Assembly: GCA_910588075.1 (NCBI GenBank)
Contig: CAJUOS010000003.1
Span: 1-55,123, forward strand
Reading direction: 5' to 3'
Origin: an uncultured Erysipelotrichaceae bacterium
GTDB lineage: Bacteria > Bacillota_I > Bacilli_A > Erysipelotrichales > Coprobacillaceae
Length of the DNA: 55,123 nucleotides
The stretch's first letter is position 1; every line of letters starts with the position of its first letter. A model generated the notes under the pieces. That model was not told where the DNA came from and searched no databases. It saw only the letters and a program-made list of their open reading frames with translations. Positions 24,005 to 31,853 of the stretch are shown here, one piece after another. The position numbers and the translations under genes were made by a program.

Positions 24005-25391
24005 TCTTTTTCTTCTTTTTATGTCTTTCTTTCTTACGATATGGATTAAAATTCATATTTTGTTTAGGTTTTTGTGTTGGCATTCCAGTATTTGGATCTA
24101 AATTTCCTAATTGTTTCATCATTTGTCTTGATTGCTCAAATTGTTTAATTAAACGATTAACATCAGCTACACTTTTTCCACAACCTTTAGCAATTCTTTC
24201 CTTACGTTTTGCATTCAAAATAGAAGGATTTTTTCTTTCCTCTTGAGTCATAGAATAAATAATAGCTTCTGTTTGTTTAAGTTTACGATCTGTCTCTTCA
24301 TCATTAACTTCTGGCATTTTAGGCATACCTGGAATCATTTTCATAATCCCTGACAATGCTCCTAGTTTACGCATTTGATGCATCTGAGCTAACATATCAT
24401 CTAAACCAAATGTTCCCTTTTGCATTTTCTCAAAAGTTTTCATTGTATCTTTTTCATCATATACATCTTGTACTTTTTCAACTAATGATACAACATCACC
24501 CATACCCAAAATTCTATCAGCCATACGATCAGGATAGAACAAATCAATAGCATCTAATTTTTCACCTGTCCCTATAAATTTAATGGGAACATGTGTAATA
24601 TGTCGTATAGACAATGCACCTCCACCACGAGAATCACCATCTAACTTTGTTAAAACAGCTCCTGTAATCTCCAAGTGTTCATGAAATGATGAAGCCACAT
24701 TGACAATATCTTGTCCTGTTAAAGCATCAACAACTAATAAAATTTCACTTGGATGAACGATATCTTTAATATTTTGTAATTCTTGCATTAAAGGTTCATC
24801 AATATGTAAACGACCAGCTGTATCAACAATAATAACATCATGTTGATTTTGTGTAGCATATTCCATTGCTTCTGTTGCAATTTGTTCTGCTGAAACATCA
24901 GTTCCTTTTTCAAATACAGGGATTTCTAATTGTTTTCCCAGTGTTTTTAATTGTTCTACTGCAGCAGGACGATAAATATCAGCTGCTACTAACAATGGTT
25001 TCTTTGCATATTTTTTAGTAAGTAATTTAGCTATTTTTCCTGATGTTGTTGTTTTTCCTGAACCTTGTAAACCAACCATCATAATAACAGTTGGTTTTTT
25101 AGAAAAATCAAGTTCACTAACACTTGTTCCTAATAATTCCACCAATTCATCATGAACAATTTTTACAACGACTTGACCAGGCTTTAAAGAACCAATAACA
25201 TCTTGTCCTAGTGCTTTCTTTCTTGTATTATCAATAAATTCTTTAACAACTTGAAAGTTAACATCTGCTTCTAATAGTGCTAAACGTATCTCACGAAGCA
25301 TTTCCTCCATGTTTTGTTCAGTTAATGTAGATTGACCTCTTACCTTTTTTAGACTAGATTGCAATCTTTCTGAAAGAGATTCAAATGCCAT
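24000..25391 (-). CDS. ffh: Signal recognition particle protein Ffh (SRP54)
   Basis: Ffh binds signal sequences and 4.5S/6S RNA and docks with FtsY to deliver nascent membrane proteins. The 463-aa protein has the N domain, G1 at 107-115 (GLQGSGKTT), DTAGRL, LTKLDGDSRGGGAL, and the methionine-rich M domain with ALSGIMKMIPGMPKMPE and SIL-type RNA-binding helix KRKERIAKGCGKSVADVNRLIKQFEQ. The tail is very Lys-rich. It follows ylxM by 11 bases. Confidence 0.98.
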   Translation of the reverse strand: MAFESLSERLQSSLKKVRGQSTLTEQNMEEMLREIRLALLEADVNFQVVKEFIDNTRKKALGQDVIGSLKPGQVVVKIVHDELVELLGTSVSELDFSKKPTVIMMVGLQGSGKTTTSGKIAKLLTKKYAKKPLLVAADIYRPAAVEQLKTLGKQLEIPVFEKGTDVSAEQIATEAMEYATQNQHDVIIVDTAGRLHIDEPLMQELQNIKDIVHPSEILLVVDALTGQDIVNVASSFHEHLEITGAVLTKLDGDSRGGGALSIRHITHVPIKFIGTGEKLDAIDLFYPDRMADRILGMGDVVSLVEKVQDVYDEKDTMKTFEKMQKGTFGLDDMLAQMHQMRKLGALSGIMKMIPGMPKMPEVNDEETDRKLKQTEAIIYSMTQEERKNPSILNAKRKERIAKGCGKSVADVNRLIKQFEQSRQMMKQLGNLDPNTGMPTQKPKQNMNFNPYRKKERHKKKKKK

Positions 25392-25402
25392 AAATTATCC
25401 TC

Positions 25403-25732
25403 CTATATTTTTTTCAACATTTCTAAATAATCATTAAGTTGACTATTAGATTTACTTTGTTCTTTTTCTATTTGATTAATTAATCTTATTCTTTCTTGAT
25501 GCTTTTGTAAAAGATGAAGCTTAGCTTCATATTCCTCTAATAAATGTACTGCTCTTTTAAGATTATCATACACTGCATTTCTACTGACATCTAACTCATC
25601 TGCTATTTCTGCCAATGATAAATCTTCTGCATAATATAAATTCAAATAATTTTGTTGCTTATCAGTTAATAAATCTAAATAACAATCCATCAAAAGATTA
25701 ACATATTGTTTCTTTTCTAAATTTGATTTCAT
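25403..25732 (-). CDS. ylxM: YlxM/p13 family helix-turn-helix protein
   Basis: YlxM is an SRP-associated protein that stimulates Ffh/FtsY GTPase in streptococci. The 109-aa protein has a sigma-70 region-4-like helix-turn-helix: LTDKQQNYLNLYYAEDLSLAEIADELDVSRNAVYDNLKRA written across residues about 20-60. A coiled C-terminus follows. The start at 25732 is set by GGAG 7 bases upstream and lies just after the ftsY stop. Position between ftsY and ffh is diagnostic. Confidence 0.93.
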   Translation of the reverse strand: MKSNLEKKQYVNLLMDCYLDLLTDKQQNYLNLYYAEDLSLAEIADELDVSRNAVYDNLKRAVHLLEEYEAKLHLLQKHQERIRLINQIEKEQSKSNSQLNDYLEMLKKI

Positions 25733-25733
25733 T

Positions 25734-26714
25734 TTACTTCTCCAACAAATTTTTACATAATCCATAAATATATTGTTCTAAATCAAATTCTTGTAAATCA
25801 TCCATCTGTTCCCCTAAACCAATAAATTTAACAGGAATATTTAAATTATCTTTAATAGATAAAACAATCCCACCTTTAGCAGTACCATCCATTTTTGTAA
25901 GAACAATTCCTGTAATATCTGTTATCTTAGAAAATTCTACTGCTTGAGAAACTCCATTTTGACCTGTTGTTGCATCAATAACTAATAATGTTTCTTGTGG
26001 ACCATTCACAACAACACGTTTAATAATACGATTCATTTTTTCCAATTCATTCATAAGGTTTACTTTATTTTGTAAACGTCCTGCTGTATCACAGATTAAC
26101 ACATCTACATTCTTTTCTTTTGCTTGATTTAAAGCATCAAAAACAACAGAGGAAGGATCGCCACCTTCTTTTCCTTTCACACATTCAATACCCAAACGCT
26201 CAGCCCATACAGCCAATTGATCAATCGCTCCAGCTCTAAAAGTATCTCCAGCAGCAACCATAACAGATTTTCCTTCATTAAGCATTTTGTGTGCCAATTT
26301 TGCAATTGTTGTTGTTTTTCCAGCACCATTTACACCTACCATCAATATAACTGTTAAATCATTTTCATCATAATTGATTTTTGTTGTCATAAATGAATCA
26401 TTAGCATAAATAACAAACATTTTATCTATAATAATATCATTAATAGCTTGAGGATCATTAATATTTTGTAGACGAACTTCTTTTTTGATTTCATCTACAA
26501 TTGTCATAACCATAGAAACTCCAACATCACTCATAATCAAAATATTTTCTAATTCTTCAAAATAATCATCATCAATTTCACGATAACGTGCAGCTAAAGA
26601 ATTGATTTTATCAGAAAAAGATGATCCTGATTTATCCAAACCTGCAACATATTTATCATTTTGTTTTGCTGATTTCCCTACTAATGTTTCTTTAATTTTA
26701 CTAAAGAATCCCAT
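25734..26714 (-). CDS. ftsY: Signal recognition particle receptor FtsY
   Basis: FtsY is the membrane-associated SRP receptor GTPase. The 326-aa protein has a short, basic N-terminus rather than a long acidic A domain, then the N domain, G1 GVNGAGKTTTIAKLA, VAAGDTFRAGAIDQL, DTAGRLQNK, and LTKMDGTAKGG. IPVKFIGLGEQMDDLQ near the end is typical. It lies 20 bases downstream of smc. Confidence 0.98.
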   Translation of the reverse strand: MGFFSKIKETLVGKSAKQNDKYVAGLDKSGSSFSDKINSLAARYREIDDDYFEELENILIMSDVGVSMVMTIVDEIKKEVRLQNINDPQAINDIIIDKMFVIYANDSFMTTKINYDENDLTVILMVGVNGAGKTTTIAKLAHKMLNEGKSVMVAAGDTFRAGAIDQLAVWAERLGIECVKGKEGGDPSSVVFDALNQAKEKNVDVLICDTAGRLQNKVNLMNELEKMNRIIKRVVVNGPQETLLVIDATTGQNGVSQAVEFSKITDITGIVLTKMDGTAKGGIVLSIKDNLNIPVKFIGLGEQMDDLQEFDLEQYIYGLCKNLLEK

Positions 26715-26734
26715 TCTATCCTCTCCTTTTCATT

Positions 26735-29680
26735 TTATGCAGTTTGTGCTAAGTCAATTGCATCTTTTAACTTAACACTAACTAATTTTGTAACACCTTT
26801 TTGTTGCATTGTTGCCCCATAAAGAAGATCACATTCTTCCATCGTTCCTTCCCTATGTGTAACAACAATAAATTGTGTTTGTGATGAAAACTCTCTCAAA
26901 TATCTTGCAAATCTTTCTACATTAGCAACATCTAATGCTGCTTCCACTTCATCTAAAATACACATTGGAACAGGACGTACTCTTAAAATGGCAAATAAAC
27001 ATGATATAGCAATTAAAGCTTTTTCACCACCAGAAAATAATGTAATATTTTGTACAGCTTTGCCTGGAGGTTGAACATCTATATCAATACCTGTTTCTAA
27101 AATATTATCTGGATCACTATATTTTAATTCTGCTTTTCCTCCTCCAAATAAATTTCTAAAAACAACATTAAATTCTTTATTTATTTTTTCAAATGTTTCA
27201 CTAAAACGTGAAACCATAATATCATCCATTTCATCAATAGCTTTTAAAATACTATCCTGTGCAGCAATAAGATCTAATCTTTGATTATTTAATGTTTCAT
27301 AACGTGTAGAAACTTCTTGATAATCTTCAATAGATTGTAAATTAACATGACCTAATGAATCAATTTTATGTCTTAATATACGAACTGTTTCCTTTGCTTC
27401 ATCCATTTGAACTTCAGTTGCTAGTTCTTCTTTAGCATATTCATAAGTCATTTTATATTCATCATTTAATCTTAACAAATAATTTGATAATTCTGTTTCT
27501 TGTTTTGCTTTACTTACTTGTTTTTCAGTCATTTCAGATTGAATTTGTCTTAAATGAGAACGTGATTCTTTTAAAGTGTTTTCAATTTTCTCATTTTCAT
27601 TCACAAAACTCATACGTAATTCTCTTTTAGCTTGAATACTTTCAGTTAAACGATCTCGTCTTTTCTTAGCCTCATTTAATTCATTAATTAATTGATTTTC
27701 TTGTGCACCACTCTCAATTTCAGAAAGTTCAATACGTTGATTTGTTAAACTTTCATACTCACTTTTAGCAACTTGTAAATCACTCTTTTTATTTGTAACA
27801 ACAAGTTCAAGCTTAGCAAATGACATCTGTTTTTGTAATAAGTTATGAGAAATTTCTCTTGCTAGATTATCTAAATCATTTAATTTTGATTTCTTTTCAT
27901 TCAATTCTTTTTCTTGTGAAGAAATAACTTCTTTTATCATCTCAAGTTCTCTTTTACTAGCAAAACTTGATGATTGATTTTTGAAACTTCCTCCAGTTAA
28001 TGAACCACCAACATTTATAACATCTCCATCTAAAGTTACAATTTTATATCTTGAATATAATAATCTTGATAATGCAGAAGCATGTTCTAAAGTATCCACC
28101 AAAATAATATTTCCTAACTGATTAGAAATAACAGAATCTATTGGTGCTAATGAATGAACAAACTCACTCATAACTCCAAGATATCCATCAAATGATTGAC
28201 AAACAACATCATGTTCTCCTCTAACACTACGAGATTGCATTGTTTCCACTGGTAAAAAAGTTGCACGTCCTGATTTATTATCCTTCAAAAAACGAATAGC
28301 ATTACGAGCATCTTCGTCTGTATTCGTAACAATAAATTGAACAGCATTTCCTAAAGCTGTTGATAAAGCCAATTCATATTCTGGTTCACTTTCTAATAAA
28401 TCTCCTAAAACACCAACAACACCATGCAAAGATTCCTTTGCTTTCATAATAGAACGAACCCCATAACTGTATTGTGATTTATTTTCAACAACATCTATTA
28501 ATTGTTCTTTTCGATTACGATTATTATGTAATTGTAAATTCAAATTTTCAATATCTTGTCTTAATACAAGCATTGCATTTCTATTTCTTTCTTGCGATGC
28601 CTCTAAATCCATTTTTTCATTTTTAGTCTCATTATAACGATTAACACGATCATTATATTCATTAATTGCATCTTGTAAAATAGCTTTCATTTGAGCAATA
28701 CGAGCCTGTAAATCTTCTTTATTTGTATTTTCTAAAATATGTTTACGATTAGCATCAATTTCAACTTTTTGTGTTTCTAATTCATTAACATTATTCATAG
28801 CAACCAAAAGCTGTCCTTGAAGACCATTCACTTCTTGATCCAAATCAAACATTTTTTTCTTTAATGTTTCATTTTGTTGTTCATTTAAAAGAATTTGTCC
28901 TTCTATTGTTACTTTTTCTTTATCAAAAAAATCTAATGATTGATTTAACTCCTTCAATGATAAAGATAAATTCTCTATTTCTTTAACCAAAACACTCACT
29001 TCAATAGACTGCAATTCTTCTTTTAATTCTAAATAAATCTCTGCTTTTTCTTTTTGTCTTTTTAAAGGTTGAATTTGTTTTTCTAATTCTATACAAATAT
29101 CTTCTACCCTATCTAAGTTATCTTTTGTTCTTTCTAGTTTACGAATAGACTCTAATTTACGTTTTTTATATTTAGCAACTCCTGCTGCTTCCTCAAACAT
29201 ACCTCGTCTTTCTTCGGGCTTACTATCTGCAAATGTTGAGATATTTCCTTGTGAAATGATTGATAATGAATCTCTTCCCAATCCAGTATCCATAATTAAA
29301 TCTATAATATCCTTTAATCGACATGGTTCTTTATTAATCAAATATTCTGCTTCATTATTTTGGCGATAAAGACGCCTTGTAATTTCTACTTCATTATAAT
29401 CAAAATTCATAAAACGATCTTCATTATTAAAAACCAATGTAACTTCTGCAACATTTTGTGGTTTTCTATCTTCACTTCCATTAAATATAACATCAGACAT
29501 ATTTGAACCACGAAGTGATTTAACTGATTGTTCACCTAGTACCCATCTTACAGCATCACTAATATTAGATTTTCCACATCCATTAGGTCCTACAATTCCT
29601 GTAATTCCAGATTGAAATTCAATAATTGATTTATCAGCAAATGACTTAAAACCATGAAGTTCTATTCTTTTTAAAAACAT
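26735..29680 (-). CDS. smc: Chromosome partition protein SMC (short-armed)
   Basis: SMC is the condensin ATPase that loops and resolves chromosomes with ScpAB. The N-head has Walker A at about 31-38 (GPNGCGKS) and the C-head has LFSGGEKALIAI and Walker B CILDEVEAALD. A complete flexible hinge lies at about residues 405-565 (HGVVGVLGDLL ... DGDVINVGGSLTGG). The protein is 981 aa, about 200 shorter than Bacillus SMC; the missing length is in the two coiled-coil arms, about 230-240 residues each here. No rnc gene precedes it; a two-component system does. Confidence 0.97.
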   Translation of the reverse strand: MFLKRIELHGFKSFADKSIIEFQSGITGIVGPNGCGKSNISDAVRWVLGEQSVKSLRGSNMSDVIFNGSEDRKPQNVAEVTLVFNNEDRFMNFDYNEVEITRRLYRQNNEAEYLINKEPCRLKDIIDLIMDTGLGRDSLSIISQGNISTFADSKPEERRGMFEEAAGVAKYKKRKLESIRKLERTKDNLDRVEDICIELEKQIQPLKRQKEKAEIYLELKEELQSIEVSVLVKEIENLSLSLKELNQSLDFFDKEKVTIEGQILLNEQQNETLKKKMFDLDQEVNGLQGQLLVAMNNVNELETQKVEIDANRKHILENTNKEDLQARIAQMKAILQDAINEYNDRVNRYNETKNEKMDLEASQERNRNAMLVLRQDIENLNLQLHNNRNRKEQLIDVVENKSQYSYGVRSIMKAKESLHGVVGVLGDLLESEPEYELALSTALGNAVQFIVTNTDEDARNAIRFLKDNKSGRATFLPVETMQSRSVRGEHDVVCQSFDGYLGVMSEFVHSLAPIDSVISNQLGNIILVDTLEHASALSRLLYSRYKIVTLDGDVINVGGSLTGGSFKNQSSSFASKRELEMIKEVISSQEKELNEKKSKLNDLDNLAREISHNLLQKQMSFAKLELVVTNKKSDLQVAKSEYESLTNQRIELSEIESGAQENQLINELNEAKKRRDRLTESIQAKRELRMSFVNENEKIENTLKESRSHLRQIQSEMTEKQVSKAKQETELSNYLLRLNDEYKMTYEYAKEELATEVQMDEAKETVRILRHKIDSLGHVNLQSIEDYQEVSTRYETLNNQRLDLIAAQDSILKAIDEMDDIMVSRFSETFEKINKEFNVVFRNLFGGGKAELKYSDPDNILETGIDIDVQPPGKAVQNITLFSGGEKALIAISCLFAILRVRPVPMCILDEVEAALDVANVERFARYLREFSSQTQFIVVTHREGTMEECDLLYGATMQQKGVTKLVSVKLKDAIDLAQTA

Positions 29681-29697
29681 AAATTCAATCCTTTCTT

Positions 29698-31095
29698 TTA
29701 TTGGTTATCTTTATCTTTTTTAGTAAGAATTAATTTTTCAGAAAGATGAAATGATCTTTCTTGAGGTAATTTAACAGTGAATTGACTTCCACCATCTTCT
29801 ACTGAAACAACATCTATAACACCTTTATGTAAATCAATAATTCTCTTAACAATAGATAACCCTAAACCATTACCTTCCACACTTCGAGATTTATCTTGAC
29901 GATAAAATCTTTCAAAAATATGGGAAATAGCTTCTTTACTCATACCAACACCTGTATCTTGAATACTTACTTCAATTTCTTTTGAAGATTTTTTTACTTC
30001 CACTGTAACGACACCATGTTCATTTGTATATTTAATTGCATTATTAACTAAATTAATCCATACTTGTTCTAATCTTGCTTCATCTGCTTCAATAAGTATA
30101 TCATTTTTAGGAACATGGAATTCTATTTCAATATCTTTATTAAGTGCAAGATTATTTTGAGTTTCAATCACTCTACTTAATTGTTCTATTAATGAAAATT
30201 CACTCAACTCAAGCTTAACATCTTCTCCATCAAGAACTGTTAATTGAAGCATATTCTTTGATAAAGTAGATAAACGTTTACTATGAAAAACAATAATATC
30301 AGCATATTTTTTTCTTTGTTCATCTGATATTTGTTCATTTTTTAAAATTGTTGCAAATCCTTGAATAGCCGTTAAAGGCGTTTGAAACTCATGTGATACA
30401 TCCGAAATAAATTGTTGCCTTGTTTCTTCTTGTTTAGCTAATTGTTGTGCCATTAAATTAAAACTACGATTTAAACGAGCAATCTCATCATTACCTGCAT
30501 AATTAACACGAACACGATAATTTCCTTTAGACAATTCATTTGTTGCTTTATTTAGACGTGAAATTGGTTTAACAATAATATCTGCAATCACTAAAAAAGT
30601 AATACTTCCTGCAACAAGCATACAAAAAAGAGCAATAAGTGCAGAATCAATAAAAATCATTTCCCTTTTTCCTACATCTTTTTGAACATATATAATGTAA
30701 CTTTTTCCATCTAATAAATATGATCTTGCTATTTTTCTTACAGATGAGTCTTGAAAAATTAAAGTTTTTCCAATATTTCTCTTTAATAATTCACACTGTT
30801 CATATGTTAATTCATATCCACTAACCTTACCATATATTTCTTTATTTCCATTACATTCAATAAAAAAATTAACTTCAGAAGTATCTGAATAACCAGTTAA
30901 AACTCTTGATAAATCTTCATCATCTATCAAAGATAGTAAATCAGCTATATGTTGAGAAGACATCTCTAATTCTTCCTCTGCCAATCTTCCCAGTTCATCT
31001 GAATTCTTTCTTAAAGAAAAATAACCAGCAATTGAAAAACTAAAAAGCATACTCACTAAAAAACCAAGAATAAGCTTTCCATAAATGGATTTCAT
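29698..31095 (-). CDS. Sensor histidine kinase (PhoR/ResE/WalK type)
   Basis: Membrane sensor kinase of 465 aa. The order is: transmembrane helix 1 (about 8-27), an extracytoplasmic sensor of about 115 residues, transmembrane helix 2 (about 147-171), HAMP linker, HisKA with the phosphoaccepting His235 in SDVSHEFQTPLTAIQG, and HATPase_c with NNAIKY, DTGVGM and GNGLGLSIVKRI. The ligand is unknown. The start overlaps the response-regulator stop by 4 bases (ATGA), so the pair is co-translated. smc begins 17 bases downstream, which makes co-transcription likely. Confidence 0.93.
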   Translation of the reverse strand: MKSIYGKLILGFLVSMLFSFSIAGYFSLRKNSDELGRLAEEELEMSSQHIADLLSLIDDEDLSRVLTGYSDTSEVNFFIECNGNKEIYGKVSGYELTYEQCELLKRNIGKTLIFQDSSVRKIARSYLLDGKSYIIYVQKDVGKREMIFIDSALIALFCMLVAGSITFLVIADIIVKPISRLNKATNELSKGNYRVRVNYAGNDEIARLNRSFNLMAQQLAKQEETRQQFISDVSHEFQTPLTAIQGFATILKNEQISDEQRKKYADIIVFHSKRLSTLSKNMLQLTVLDGEDVKLELSEFSLIEQLSRVIETQNNLALNKDIEIEFHVPKNDILIEADEARLEQVWINLVNNAIKYTNEHGVVTVEVKKSSKEIEVSIQDTGVGMSKEAISHIFERFYRQDKSRSVEGNGLGLSIVKRIIDLHKGVIDVVSVEDGGSQFTVKLPQERSFHLSEKLILTKKDKDNQ

Positions 31096-31766
31096 GATTC
31101 AACCTCTATCTTATAACCAAGACCACGTACTGTAACAACTTTAAATCCTGGTAAATGTCCTAAATTTTCTCTAATACGCTTAACATGAACATCAACTGTA
31201 CGATCAAATCCATCATAATCCATTCCCCAAATTTTTTCTATAAGTTGTTCTCTAGTAAAAATTTGATTAGGATTTTTTGCTAATTCAAAGACTAATTCAA
31301 ATTGTTTTAAAGGCAAATGAATAATTTCACTTTGAAAACGTATTTCATATTTATCACCATCAAAAACAACATCTTTAATTTTAACAATATTTTGACTATT
31401 AATACTATATCGTTTTAAAATCGTTTTTACTCTTGCTAATAATTCATCAGGATCAAAAGGCTTTGTAACATAATCATCTATTCCCAATGAAAAACCTCTT
31501 AATTTATCACTTGATTGAGATTTAGCTGTTAACATAATGACTGGAATATCTTTAAACTGTTTCATCTCTTCTACCAAATCAAATCCATTCATAACAGGCA
31601 TCATAATATCAACAATAGCTAAATCTACATACTCATTTTCTAATAAATCTAAAGCTATCTCTCCATTTTCAGCCTCTAAAACAGAAAATCCTTCCTTATC
31701 CAAATAAAAACGTATTAACTCTCTAATATGTTCTTCATCATCAACAACTAAAATTTTTGACTTCAT
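31092..31766 (-). CDS. OmpR/PhoB family response regulator
   Basis: DNA-binding response regulator paired with the downstream kinase. The receiver domain has the acidic pocket DDEE near the start, the phosphoacceptor Asp in VDLAIVDIMMPVMNG, the Thr/Ser in VIMLTAKS and Lys in YVTKPFDPDELLARV. The C-terminal winged helix ends with GFDRTVDVHVKRIRENLG and VRGLGYKIE. The start at 31766 (224 aa) follows GAGGTG with 7-base spacing. An extended -10 promoter lies just upstream. Targets are unknown. Confidence 0.95.
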   Translation of the reverse strand: MKSKILVVDDEEHIRELIRFYLDKEGFSVLEAENGEIALDLLENEYVDLAIVDIMMPVMNGFDLVEEMKQFKDIPVIMLTAKSQSSDKLRGFSLGIDDYVTKPFDPDELLARVKTILKRYSINSQNIVKIKDVVFDGDKYEIRFQSEIIHLPLKQFELVFELAKNPNQIFTREQLIEKIWGMDYDGFDRTVDVHVKRIRENLGHLPGFKVVTVRGLGYKIEVES

Positions 31767-31792
31767 GTCTATACACCTCAATTCATTTTGTA

Positions 31793-31801
31793 ATTATAAC
31801 A
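31793..31801 (-). promoter_or_regulatory. Extended -10 promoter of the two-component system / smc operon
   Basis: Minus strand: TGTTATAAT about 27 bases before the response-regulator ATG, after the terminator of the Sel1-repeat gene. No clear -35 hexamer is visible. Confidence 0.6.
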
Positions 31802-31848
31802 TAAATAAAAAGAAATTCCTATATCTATACTGAAATAAGAATCTCTTT
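31802..31848 (-). terminator. Terminator after the Sel1-repeat gene
   Basis: A 13-bp stem with two G-U pairs (31809-31821 with 31836-31848) and a 14-base loop, followed on the minus strand by TTTATTTA. It starts 5 bases after the stop of the 970-aa gene. Confidence 0.8.
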
Positions 31849-31853
31849 ATACC

